This document shows positions 37,357-45,148 of a stretch of 64,000 nt of DNA, piece by piece. Position 1 is the first letter of the stretch. Each line of letters opens with the position of its first letter. The stretch is from Jeotgalicoccus nanhaiensis (lineage in GTDB: Bacteria > Bacillota > Bacilli > Staphylococcales > Salinicoccaceae), in assembly GCA_004570955.1 (NCBI GenBank), contig SPPL01000001.1, forward strand, positions 372,001 through 436,000. Reading direction: 5' to 3'. The position numbers and the translations under genes are program-made. The notes under the pieces were generated by a model. It was not told the origin of the DNA. It did not search any database and saw only the letters and a program-made list of their open reading frames with translations.

Positions 37357-37706
37357 ATTATGAGCAAGGTCGCTCGCAAAAACATGAGCTTGCTCATTTT
37401 ACTCACCATTATGAGCAAGGTCGCCACTAAAAGCACGAGCCTGCTCATTCTTCACCCTATTATGAGCAAGGTCGTCCGCAAAAACACGAGCCTGCTCATT
37501 TTCCACGCCATTATGAGCAAGGTTGCCATCAAAAGCATGAGCTTGCTCATTTTCCACTCCATTATGAGCAAGGTCGTCCGCAAAAACACGAGCCTGCTCA
37601 TTTTCCACGCCATTATGAGCAAGGTTGCCATCAAAAGCATGAGCTTGCTCATTTTCCACTCCATTATGAGCAAGGTCGCCACTAAAAGCATAAGCTTGCT
37701 CATTTC
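37357..37706. repeat. Intergenic tandem array of hairpin units, 51 bp, seven copies
   Basis: Units start at 37357, 37408, 37459, 37510, 37561, 37612 and 37663 (last one partial). Each holds the inverted repeat ATGAGCAAG ... CTTGCTCAT (some copies CCTGCTCAT) around a 20-base loop. Units 3/5 and 4/6 are near-identical pairs, so a 102-bp higher-order unit duplicated. The gap 37271-37810 contains this array, the GlsB-like terminator and the codA leader only. Confidence 0.93.
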
Positions 37707-37810
37707 CTCAACGCTGCATCCTTCCTGCACCCTCAAACCGTCTACTTCTCCCCATTTTTGCTATAATTGAAATGTATCTTATCATTCATTATCAGTAAGG
37801 AGTTTTACAC

Positions 37811-39058
37811 ATGAAGAAGTTTATCAACGCAACGATTTATGGTGATCCGGATTCAACTGAAATTCTAGTTGAAGATAAGCAGTTTAAAGCGGTCGGCAGC
37901 AATCTCGGAGATGCTGATGAAGTTATCGATCTCGAGGGTAAGCTTGTGCTCCCGCCTTATGTTGACCCCCATCTTCACCTGGATTATATTTTCTCAGGTC
38001 TCGGAGAAGGTAACGCCAACGTGTCCGGCACTTTATTTGAAGGAATTCAGCGCTGGAGCGATAACAAAAAGGATTTAACTGAAGATAAAGTACGCGAGAG
38101 TGCCTTGAAAGGCATTCAAAAAGAAGTGAGCCACGGTGTACAGTATATTCGTACACATGTCGATGTGACGGATCCAAACTTAACCGGCATGAAAGCTCTG
38201 CTTAAATTGCGTGAAGAGTTAAAAGATATCGTGACGCTGCAATTAGTCGCTTTCCCGCAGGAAGGCTTCTTCAGATATAAAGGCGCAGCGGACTTGGTCA
38301 GAAAAGCACTTGAAATGGGTGCCGATGTTGTCGGCGGCATTCCTCATTTTGAAATTTCATACGAGCACGGTGTAGAGTCTTTAAAACAGATTGTGGATCT
38401 TGCGCTCGAGTTCGATGTCATGATTGATATTCACTGTGACGAAAATGATGATCCGAACAGCCGCTTCTTAGAAGTGCTGAACGCCCTCGTGATGGAAAAA
38501 GATTACGGCAAGAAAACAACAGCGAGCCACACGACGAGTTTCGGTGCGGCTGAAGCAAGTTACGCAAACAAGATGATGGGCTTATTTAAAGAGTCCAAAA
38601 TTAACTTTATTTCCTGCCCGACAGAGAACGCACACCTGCAGGGGCGCGGAGATGTTTATCCGAAACGGCGCGGTTTAACCCGCGTTAAAGAACTGCTTGA
38701 GAACGGCAATAACGTTGCTTTTGCCCAGGACTCTATTGCGGATTACTGGTATCCGCTCGGCAACGGCAATATGATGAACATTCTCGATAACGGCATTCAT
38801 CTGGCACATTACACGCATATCGATGAGATCAAGCAGGCCCTCAACCTTATTACGACGAATGGTGCAAAAGTGATGAACATAGAAGATTACGGCATCAAGG
38901 CAGGCAATTCAGCGAACTTTATCGTGCTGGACGCAGCAGATGCTTACGAAGCAGTACGCGAGCGTGCAGAAGTCCTCGCTTCGGTTAAAAACGGCGACTA
39001 CTTATTCAAACGGGAAGTCCGCAAAAATGAAATCGAAGTCGATTTTCTAAGCAAATAA
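37811..39058 (+). CDS. codA: Cytosine deaminase-type amidohydrolase
   Basis: 415 residues closely following E. coli CodA along the whole length: metal motif DPHLHLD, SGTLFEGIQRWSD, RTHVDV, VAFPQEG, GGIPHFE, DIHCDEND, TASHTTSF, HLQGRGDVYPKRRG and the C-terminal NLITTNGAKVMNIEDYGIKAGNSA. It would convert cytosine to uracil for salvage. The active-site loop reads AQDSIADYWYPLG, where E. coli (from memory) has GHDDVFDPWYPLG. No cytosine permease (codB) is adjacent. AAGGAG precedes the start. Confidence 0.9.
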   Translation: MKKFINATIYGDPDSTEILVEDKQFKAVGSNLGDADEVIDLEGKLVLPPYVDPHLHLDYIFSGLGEGNANVSGTLFEGIQRWSDNKKDLTEDKVRESALKGIQKEVSHGVQYIRTHVDVTDPNLTGMKALLKLREELKDIVTLQLVAFPQEGFFRYKGAADLVRKALEMGADVVGGIPHFEISYEHGVESLKQIVDLALEFDVMIDIHCDENDDPNSRFLEVLNALVMEKDYGKKTTASHTTSFGAAEASYANKMMGLFKESKINFISCPTENAHLQGRGDVYPKRRGLTRVKELLENGNNVAFAQDSIADYWYPLGNGNMMNILDNGIHLAHYTHIDEIKQALNLITTNGAKVMNIEDYGIKAGNSANFIVLDAADAYEAVRERAEVLASVKNGDYLFKREVRKNEIEVDFLSK

Positions 39059-39061
39059 AAT

Positions 39062-39096
39062 AAACGCTGTATGGAGTCAAGCTCCATACAGCGTTT
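39062..39096. terminator. Bidirectional terminator between codA and the MetE-like gene
   Basis: 15-base-pair perfect stem (AAACGCTGTATGGAG with its complement), loop TCAAG, T-runs on both strands' 3' sides. Confidence 0.95.
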
Positions 39097-39102
39097 TTTA
39101 CT

Positions 39103-40227
39103 TTATGCTCCCCAAACTTCGTCGGAGATTTCTTTTACCAGCTGAAGTTTTGCCCACTGCTCTTCTTCAGTCAGATTATTACCTTCTTCGGTTGAAGCAA
39201 ATCCGCATTGCGGGCTGAGACATAATCTGTCTTTATCGATGTACTTCGCCGCTTCTTCGATGCGCGCCTTAATATCTTCTTTATCTTCAAGTTCAGGCAC
39301 TTTCGATGAAATCAGCCCAAGCACAACCTGTTTGTCGCCGCTCACTTTGCTAAGCGATTCAAAGCCGCCGGCGCGTTCTGTATCAAACTCGAGATAATAG
39401 CCTGCAACATTTTCTTTGCCGAAGAGCTCATCCGACACTTTGTCGTATGCACCTGATGATGCCCAGGTTGAACGGTAGTTGCCGCGGCAGACGTGTGTTG
39501 TAATTGTCAGTCCTTCAGGCTTTCCTTCAATCGCGCTGTTATTCAGTTCAACATATTGTTCGCTAAGTGATTCAATCGTCAGACCGTCGGTTCTGTCTTT
39601 CCAAAAATTCTCATCGACAATCATGCCCCACGTGCAGTCATCCAGCTGCAGATTCGTACAGCCCGCTTCATGCAGCTCTTTAATGAAGGTGCGGTAAGCC
39701 GCTGCGATATCCTGAAGCAGCTCTCCTTCATCCGGATAAATTTCTTCTGTCGCCGCTTTAATTTCCGGACGTGTCAGCTCTCTTAAAAACTGTGCAGGTG
39801 CCGGAATCGTCTGGCGTGCAATAACGTCTCCATCTGCAAACTGATTAACAAATTTAAAATGTTCGATAAACGGATGATTCTCTCCGCTGATTTTTCCTGT
39901 CAGGCGTGCTGTTTCAGCTCTCGTTTCGACAGCAACAAAGTTATAGCCATTCTCAACATCAGATTTTTCAACGCCGTTAAGTCCCCAGAAGAAATCGAGA
40001 TGCCACCACGAACGGCGGAATTCTCCATCTGTAATTGCCTGTAAGCCGATATCTTTCTGTTTTTGAACTAATTCTTTAATCGCTTCGTTTTCAACTGAAG
40101 TCAGTTCATCCTGTGAAATGCTGCCATTTTTAAAATCCTCGCGTGCTGCTTTTAATTTAGCGGGACGTAAAAAACTCCCGACGTTATCAAATTTAAAAGG
40201 TGCTGTTTTTACTGCTACTGGTGACAT
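39103..40227 (-). CDS. MetE C-terminal-domain-like methyltransferase (YxjG/YxjH type)
   Basis: 374 residues with the cobalamin-independent methionine synthase catalytic fold: NVGSFLRPAKLKAAR, ITDGEFRRSWWHLDFF, LDDCTWGM, zinc ligands likely H and C in THVCRGNYRS and C in LSPQCGFAS. Single-domain relatives in Bacillus recycle methionine. Start at 40227 (MSPVAVKTAP) with AAGGAG; the longer frame is not supported. There is no room for an S-box riboswitch in the short upstream region, and none was seen. Confidence 0.9.
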   Translation of the reverse strand: MSPVAVKTAPFKFDNVGSFLRPAKLKAAREDFKNGSISQDELTSVENEAIKELVQKQKDIGLQAITDGEFRRSWWHLDFFWGLNGVEKSDVENGYNFVAVETRAETARLTGKISGENHPFIEHFKFVNQFADGDVIARQTIPAPAQFLRELTRPEIKAATEEIYPDEGELLQDIAAAYRTFIKELHEAGCTNLQLDDCTWGMIVDENFWKDRTDGLTIESLSEQYVELNNSAIEGKPEGLTITTHVCRGNYRSTWASSGAYDKVSDELFGKENVAGYYLEFDTERAGGFESLSKVSGDKQVVLGLISSKVPELEDKEDIKARIEEAAKYIDKDRLCLSPQCGFASTEEGNNLTEEEQWAKLQLVKEISDEVWGA

Positions 40228-40334
40228 AGCTGACCACTCCTTCATTTCTTTAATATAATTGTATAGTAGCACGGGTTCGCTGCAATAGCATTAACGTTTA
40301 AATTCATGGTCGGCTATAACTTTTAACTATATCC

Positions 40335-40775
40335 TTACACATATATACGTTTAAACTCTTCAACGACAATTTTTTCGTCCTCGTTAAATTCGAGACCCAT
40401 TTCAGGATACAGCCAGCCAAAGAAATCAAGGTGTGCCTGTCTCCAATACGATAAAGACCGATCGCCTTCGCCTTCTTTATAAGCGATTTCTTCGCCAGCA
40501 TCTTTAAAAACGATTGTATACACTTTCGTACATTCGATAATACATTTCGGAGTATCATCTGCACCAAGTACGATACTTAATTCTCCAGCTTTAGGGAGAC
40601 TCTCATTCTCTAACTCGTACTCTTTTAAGCTGCTGCATGTTAAAGTTTTCTTTCCTGAAATGACGAGTTCTGCAAGTTCATCCGGATCGGCTCCGAACTG
40701 CCAGGCTGTGTAACTCTTCTCTTTGTATTTCGGATATTCATTAATAAATTCTTTCCAGTATTGTTGTGTTGGCAT
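40335..40775 (-). CDS. ASCH-domain protein
   Basis: 146 residues. The beta-barrel ASCH fold is suggested by AELVISGKKTLTCSSLKEYE (the GxKxxT-type RNA-binding loop), PKAGELSIVLGADDTPKCIIECTKV and the C-terminal EEFKRIYV. ASCH proteins are thought to bind RNA or modified nucleosides. GGAGG sits 6 bases before ATG at 40775; the ATG at 40781 is too close to it. Confidence 0.85.
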   Translation of the reverse strand: MPTQQYWKEFINEYPKYKEKSYTAWQFGADPDELAELVISGKKTLTCSSLKEYELENESLPKAGELSIVLGADDTPKCIIECTKVYTIVFKDAGEEIAYKEGEGDRSLSYWRQAHLDFFGWLYPEMGLEFNEDEKIVVEEFKRIYV

Positions 40776-40790
40776 TTTCATCCTCCATTG

Positions 40791-41054
40791 TCAGTAAATA
40801 TCTTTTCTATGCCCTACATCAATCGTAAGCACAACAAGCTCATCATCATTAATTGAAACAATCACACGATACTTGCCTATTCTATACCTCCAGTAATCTC
40901 TAAGGTTTCCTTTAAGCGCCTTACCAAACTGTCTTGGTTCAGGAGAATTATCTATATTTTTTTCTAGCCACTTAATAATTATTTTTCTATCGTTGGCACC
41001 AAGTTTTTTCAGCGTTTTTAAAACTTTTTTATTGAATAATAATTTATACTTCAT
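40791..41054 (-). CDS. RelE/ParE-family toxin
   Basis: 87 residues with the RelE fold: KLLFNKKVLKTLKKL, GKALKGNLRDYWRYRIGKYRVIVSI, TIDVGHRKDIY. Conserved basic residues (R52, R57-Y-R-I, R63) and the C-terminal HRKDIY are those of mRNA interferases. Its ATG follows directly on the antitoxin stop codon; the ribosome-binding site lies inside the antitoxin gene. Confidence 0.92.
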   Translation of the reverse strand: MKYKLLFNKKVLKTLKKLGANDRKIIIKWLEKNIDNSPEPRQFGKALKGNLRDYWRYRIGKYRVIVSINDDELVVLTIDVGHRKDIY

Positions 41055-41279
41055 CTAATAACCAAATTCTTTTTTAACGTCTTCAAGACTGATTACTTCC
41101 TCGTTATCTTCAGACCATTCTTTATATGCTTTATCCGCTGAATTCACATCATATATGTCTTCCAGTTCTTCAATAGTGTAATTTTTAACAACTTCAGTAA
41201 TACTTTTACCAAGAAAGTTTGCCATGTACCTTAAGAATTCATTTTCCTCTTCAGTTACTCTAATAGTAATAGTTGGCAT
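41055..41279 (-). CDS. RelB-type antitoxin (ribbon-helix-helix)
   Basis: 74 residues: N-terminal ribbon-helix-helix (MPTITIRVTEEENEFLRYMANFLGKS) for DNA binding and an acidic C-terminal tail that would wrap the toxin (AYKEWSEDNEEVISLEDVKKEFGY). Start at 41279 with AGAGGAGG; the frame opens upstream without a site. Forms a type II module with the next gene, likely autoregulated. Confidence 0.9.
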   Translation of the reverse strand: MPTITIRVTEEENEFLRYMANFLGKSITEVVKNYTIEELEDIYDVNSADKAYKEWSEDNEEVISLEDVKKEFGY

Positions 41280-41345
41280 TGAGTTACCTCCTCTTAAATA
41301 TATTTCTAAAATTATTGTATTACATTTGTAAGACGACAGCAATTA

Positions 41346-43076
41346 TTATCCTATCTGCATTTCATACATTCTGCTGTAAGTTTGACCTAACTCTATTAAT
41401 TCCTGATGATTGCCCTGCTCTTTAATTTCACCGTTTTCTAAGAGTATAATCTGGTCCGCATGCTGTATTGTCGACAGCCTGTGCGCAATGATAAAGGTCG
41501 TGCGGTCTTTTGACACAACATCCATGGCATACTGAATCAGCTGTTCTGTTTCCGAATCGATATTGCTCGTCGCCTCATCCAGCACGAGCACTTTTGGATT
41601 AAAGGCGAGTGCCCGGGCAAATGAGATCAGCTGTCTTTCACCTAAAGAAAGCGTCGCGCCCCGCTCTGTGAGCTCGGAATGAACACCGTCAGGAAGACGC
41701 GTCATAAGCGCCCCCGCCCCGACATCTTCAAGGGCTTTAATTACTTCCTCTTCCGATATATTTTCATTGTTCAGCCTTACGTTATAGAGCAGTGTTCCGC
41801 TGTATATAAACGGATCCTGCAGCACGATCGACATAAACTGTCTTAAACTTTGTTTGTCGATTTGCTTCGTATCGGACTCATCGAAGTAAATCGCACCTTC
41901 GCTCGGGTCGTAAAACCGCATTAAAAGATTAATAATCGAACTTTTACCCGAGCCGGTATGACCGACCAGAGCCACCGTTTCACCTTCGGCCGCATCGATA
42001 TTAATATTTTTTAAGACATCTCTTTTGCCGTCATATGAAAAATTCACGTTGCGAAATGAAATCTTGCCGGTGAACTCCTGCAGCAGCTGACCTTCTTTCT
42101 TCTCAGGTTCACTCTCCAGCATTTCAAAGACTTTATTTGCCGCTACACGCGCCTGCTCAAAAATACTCAACTGACCGATAATATTAAACAGCGGATTAAA
42201 GAAGCGGGTAATGTAGTCGACAAGCAGGTACATCAGACCGACCGTCAGCGCCCCGGTGTCTCCGAGAAAAGTGCTTGCAAAAATATATACGAGTATGGCG
42301 AAAACCAGCGAACGGATAGAGTTTGCCAGATTTTCTCCAGACAGGCTTTCCAGTTTGACGAGTCCGCTCGCACTGTCGTAATACTCATCGTTAATTTTTT
42401 CGAACTCGCTTCTGACTTGTTCTTCACGGTTAAAAACTTGAATAATCGGCATGCCGTTAATCGATTCATTTATCATCGCGTTCATATCGCTGTTTCTTTC
42501 CCGTTTAATATGATTATTCTCATTGGAATATTTCTTATAGAGCACACTCCAGATAATAATGACCGGAATGAACAGAAGCATGACAACACCTGTCCAGAAG
42601 TGGACATAAAAGACAATCGCCGTAATACTGAAGATAGTTAAAATGCTCACCATAAACATCGGAATGACCGAAGCAAACAGCTGCAGTATCGATTCTGTAT
42701 CATTTGTAATTCTCGCAACAACTTTACCTGCCGGCAGATTATCAAAATACCGTATCGGCAGCTGCTGAACGTGTTTAAACACATCGAGCCGCATTTTTTG
42801 AACAGCTCTTGTTCCAGCAGAAATTAAGACAATCTGAGCATAGTAGCTCGCAACCGCATGCATCATTTTTATCGTTAAAAATAAGGCAACTAAATATAAA
42901 ATCGGGCGTATTAAAATGTTCCCTTCACCGAGTTTAATATGGTTATCGATAATTGCCGCTGCAATCAGCGGGCCGGCGAGTTCAAAGCCGACCATGCAAA
43001 TCATTAAAAGTATGCCGCCTGTGAACATTCCTTTGTACTGCTTAATATAAGGCAGCAGTTTTAGCATTTCCTTCAT
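41346..43076 (-). CDS. yheH: ABC exporter half-transporter with consensus ATPase (YheH/BmrD-like)
   Basis: 576 residues: six membrane helices (1-300) and an ATPase domain (330-576). Walker A GHTGSGKSS and Walker B LVLDEATSNID carry the catalytic Glu, but the signature is SLGERQLISFARA rather than LSGGQ. It starts 4 bases inside the preceding half-transporter gene, so they form a heterodimer like BmrCD, exporting drugs or lipids. The next gene downstream is the antitoxin, 66 bases away and without a recognised terminator. Confidence 0.93.
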   Translation of the reverse strand: MKEMLKLLPYIKQYKGMFTGGILLMICMVGFELAGPLIAAAIIDNHIKLGEGNILIRPILYLVALFLTIKMMHAVASYYAQIVLISAGTRAVQKMRLDVFKHVQQLPIRYFDNLPAGKVVARITNDTESILQLFASVIPMFMVSILTIFSITAIVFYVHFWTGVVMLLFIPVIIIWSVLYKKYSNENNHIKRERNSDMNAMINESINGMPIIQVFNREEQVRSEFEKINDEYYDSASGLVKLESLSGENLANSIRSLVFAILVYIFASTFLGDTGALTVGLMYLLVDYITRFFNPLFNIIGQLSIFEQARVAANKVFEMLESEPEKKEGQLLQEFTGKISFRNVNFSYDGKRDVLKNINIDAAEGETVALVGHTGSGKSSIINLLMRFYDPSEGAIYFDESDTKQIDKQSLRQFMSIVLQDPFIYSGTLLYNVRLNNENISEEEVIKALEDVGAGALMTRLPDGVHSELTERGATLSLGERQLISFARALAFNPKVLVLDEATSNIDSETEQLIQYAMDVVSKDRTTFIIAHRLSTIQHADQIILLENGEIKEQGNHQELIELGQTYSRMYEMQIG

Positions 43077-44809
43077 TCCGGCTCACCCCCTTTAAGAAAA
43101 TAATCATTCTGTTTTGAATACCAGCCGCTGCTGTTCGACAGCTCTCTATGGGTGCCTGATTCAACAATCCTGCCATCTTCCAGCACGATAATTTTATCGG
43201 CGTGATGCACTGCTGATAAACGGTGTGTAATAATAATTGTCGTTTTGTCTTCACGGGTGTTTTTAATATGGCCGATAATTCTCTGTTCAGTTCGTGCATC
43301 GACAGCACTTAAGGCATCATCAAGTATGAGAATATCCGGTTTTCTGATCAGGCTCCTCGCAATTGAGATGCGCTGCTTCTGGCCGCCGCTTAACGACACC
43401 CCTTTTTCCCCGACGAGTGTATCGAGACCTTCCGGCATGCGCTTCAGATCTTCATCAAAAGCACTCAAACGGATAGCTTCCATCATTTCCTCTTCGGTTG
43501 CATCCGGTTTACCGAACATAATGTTCTCTCTGACAGTGCGCGAAAACAGAATGTTTTCCTGGGAAACATAGCCGAGCTTGTCTCGCAATTTTTTGCGGTC
43601 GAGCTGTGAAATATTCACACCGTCGATAATTAAATCTCCGGTGCCTTCCGGATATATTTTTAACAGCTGCTTGATAAAGGTCGACTTGCCGCTGCCGGTC
43701 TTGCCGACTACGCCGAGTGTCTCACCTTTGTTCAGCTCGAGTGTAATGTTCTCAAGGCTGTTGCGGTTTCCTGTCGGATATTTAAAAGTTACTTCGTTAA
43801 AGTTGAAGTTTGTATCATGCACTGTATCCCTGCCGCTGTCTTCCAAATCATCAGTTTCGTCGAGTACATTTTGAATACGGTCGTAAGATGCATTGCCGCG
43901 CTCCATAATATTAAACAGCATACCGAGAGCAAACATCGGCCAAATCAGCATGTTTAAGTAAACGTTAAATGTAATAAGCTCGCCGACAGTAATCACACCG
44001 TTATTGACGAGCACTGCACCGTAGCTGAACGATATCGCAATACTTGTTGATACGACGATAATCGTCAGCGGCTGAAAGAAGGCGTCGAGTTTTTCCACTT
44101 TCATAAATCTCTTTAAGTAGTTCTCAGTCAAGTTATGGAATCTTTTGTTTTCAGCATCTTCCTGCACATAACTGCGGGTCAGCCTGACCCCTTCAACCAC
44201 TTCCAGGACCGCGTCATTCATAACGCCGAAAGCTTCCTGGGAAGATTTATGACGCTTGTTAATCATCTTACCGAGACGGGACTCAATAATTGCAAGCAGA
44301 GGCAGCGGCAGCAGCGCAAAAAATGTCAGCTGCCAGCTGATCGTAATGCCCATAACCAAGACAATTGTCAGTAAAAAGGTCGTTGAGTCGAGCAGTGTAA
44401 TAATCCCGAATCCTGTTGCCATGTTCACTGTCCGAAGATCGTTCGTTGCTTTTGCCATTAAATCACCGGTTTTGCTTTTTTCATAAAAACTCGGCGACAG
44501 CAGCAGAAATTTACGCATCAGACGGCTGCGTAGGATAGATTCGATTTTAATTGCCCCTTCAAAGAGCAGGTAGCCCCACCAGTAACTGACAATGTATGCT
44601 CCAACAATTACCCCTGCAAAAATCAGAAGAATATTGCGCGTCATTTCCCTGGTCAGTTCACCGTTATTGATTAAATCGATAGTCCGGCCGATCAGCTGCG
44701 GCGGAATGATATCGAGGACGTTCGCAATTAGTAAAAATAAGACAATCAATGCATAACGTTTTTTGTTCGAGAGAATATACCAGCTGATTTTCCTGATGTA
44801 ATTAAACAT
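43073..44809 (-). CDS. yheI: ABC exporter half-transporter with degenerate ATPase (YheI/BmrC-like)
   Basis: 578 residues: six membrane helices and an ATPase domain with Walker A GKTGSGKST and good signature LSGGQKQRISIARSL, but Walker B reads LILDDALSAVD with Asp in place of the catalytic Glu. This complements the partner, giving one active and one inactive nucleotide site as in heterodimeric exporters. It lies downstream of a leader peptide and two terminators (44886-45056), so expression needs readthrough. Confidence 0.93.
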   Translation of the reverse strand: MFNYIRKISWYILSNKKRYALIVLFLLIANVLDIIPPQLIGRTIDLINNGELTREMTRNILLIFAGVIVGAYIVSYWWGYLLFEGAIKIESILRSRLMRKFLLLSPSFYEKSKTGDLMAKATNDLRTVNMATGFGIITLLDSTTFLLTIVLVMGITISWQLTFFALLPLPLLAIIESRLGKMINKRHKSSQEAFGVMNDAVLEVVEGVRLTRSYVQEDAENKRFHNLTENYLKRFMKVEKLDAFFQPLTIIVVSTSIAISFSYGAVLVNNGVITVGELITFNVYLNMLIWPMFALGMLFNIMERGNASYDRIQNVLDETDDLEDSGRDTVHDTNFNFNEVTFKYPTGNRNSLENITLELNKGETLGVVGKTGSGKSTFIKQLLKIYPEGTGDLIIDGVNISQLDRKKLRDKLGYVSQENILFSRTVRENIMFGKPDATEEEMMEAIRLSAFDEDLKRMPEGLDTLVGEKGVSLSGGQKQRISIARSLIRKPDILILDDALSAVDARTEQRIIGHIKNTREDKTTIIITHRLSAVHHADKIIVLEDGRIVESGTHRELSNSSGWYSKQNDYFLKGGEPE

Positions 44810-44885
44810 AATTCATTTTACCCCCAAATTTCCCTTTGAATTATTTCGCTGTGATGGTGTTTATCCTCTCAGAAAAAGCACAAAA

Positions 44886-44912
44886 AAGCGCGCACTATTA
44901 ATGTGCACGCTT
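44886..44912 (-). terminator. Second attenuator terminator in the ABC exporter leader
   Basis: Stem AAGCGTGCAC/GTGCGCGCTT on the minus strand (one wobble), 7-base loop, T6. It lies between terminator 1 and the exporter start at 44809, so it adds a second stop on the path of transcription. Confidence 0.88.
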
Positions 44913-44924
44913 AAAAATTGCATA

Positions 44925-44953
44925 AAAATAGAGAGGACATGCCTCTCCATTTT
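44925..44953 (-). terminator. First attenuator terminator in the ABC exporter leader
   Basis: On the minus strand AAAATGGAGAGG pairs with CCTCTCTATTTT over loop CATGT: 12 pairs with one G-T. The left arm GAGAGG can instead pair with CCTCTC inside the leader-peptide codons (44997-45002). Confidence 0.88.
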
Positions 44954-44978
44954 CAAATATATCTTATTTTAAAATAAT

Positions 44979-45056
44979 TTATAATTGTGAAAGTAGAGAG
45001 GTACGGATATTTGTTTTTGAAATTGCAGTTTTTTGAGTTTGCTGTAATAATTTCAT
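44979..45056 (-). CDS. Leader peptide of the ABC exporter (BmrB-like), 25 residues
   Basis: ATG at 45056 follows AGGAGG by 9 bases; TAA at 44979. The peptide begins MKLLQQTQKTAISKTN and ends in RTSLLSQL. The codons ACC TCT CTA near its end carry CCTCTCTA, identical to the right arm of terminator 1 and able to form an antiterminator with its left arm. A ribosome moving freely to the stop would cover this segment and favour termination; a ribosome stalled earlier by an antibiotic would free it. This is the logic known for Bacillus bmrB upstream of bmrCD. Confidence 0.8.
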   Translation of the reverse strand: MKLLQQTQKTAISKTNIRTSLLSQL

Positions 45057-45094
45057 AACGCCTTACCTCCTGTTCATATTTTTGTCACAAAACA

Positions 45095-45123
45095 AGCATA
45101 AATTATCTTTTTACAATTTGCAA
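45095..45123 (-). promoter_or_regulatory. Promoter of the exporter leader
   Basis: TTGCAA at 45118-45123 and TATGCT at 45095-45100 on the minus strand with a 17-base spacer: a good sigma-A promoter. It lies about 38 bases before the leader-peptide start. Confidence 0.8.
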
Positions 45124-45148
45124 GCAGAATTTTCGAATAATTTAAGAA

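Noticed and set aside
24508-37706. Possible CRISPR arrays
   Set aside because: The units repeat along their whole length with no unique spacers, and no cas genes are present.
37318-37770. Open frames on both strands through the 51-bp array (for example 37399-37659 minus, 37318-37770 plus)
   Set aside because: A repeat length divisible by three keeps frames open by chance; there is no ribosome-binding site, and the array has hairpin symmetry typical of non-coding repeats.
40228-40334. SAM riboswitch or T-box before the MetE-like gene
   Set aside because: The upstream gap is about 100 bases, with no S-box stems or T-box motif visible.
40304-40567. 87-codon minus-strand frame overlapping the ASCH gene
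   Set aside because: It is out of frame with the ASCH protein, which has family features and a ribosome-binding site.
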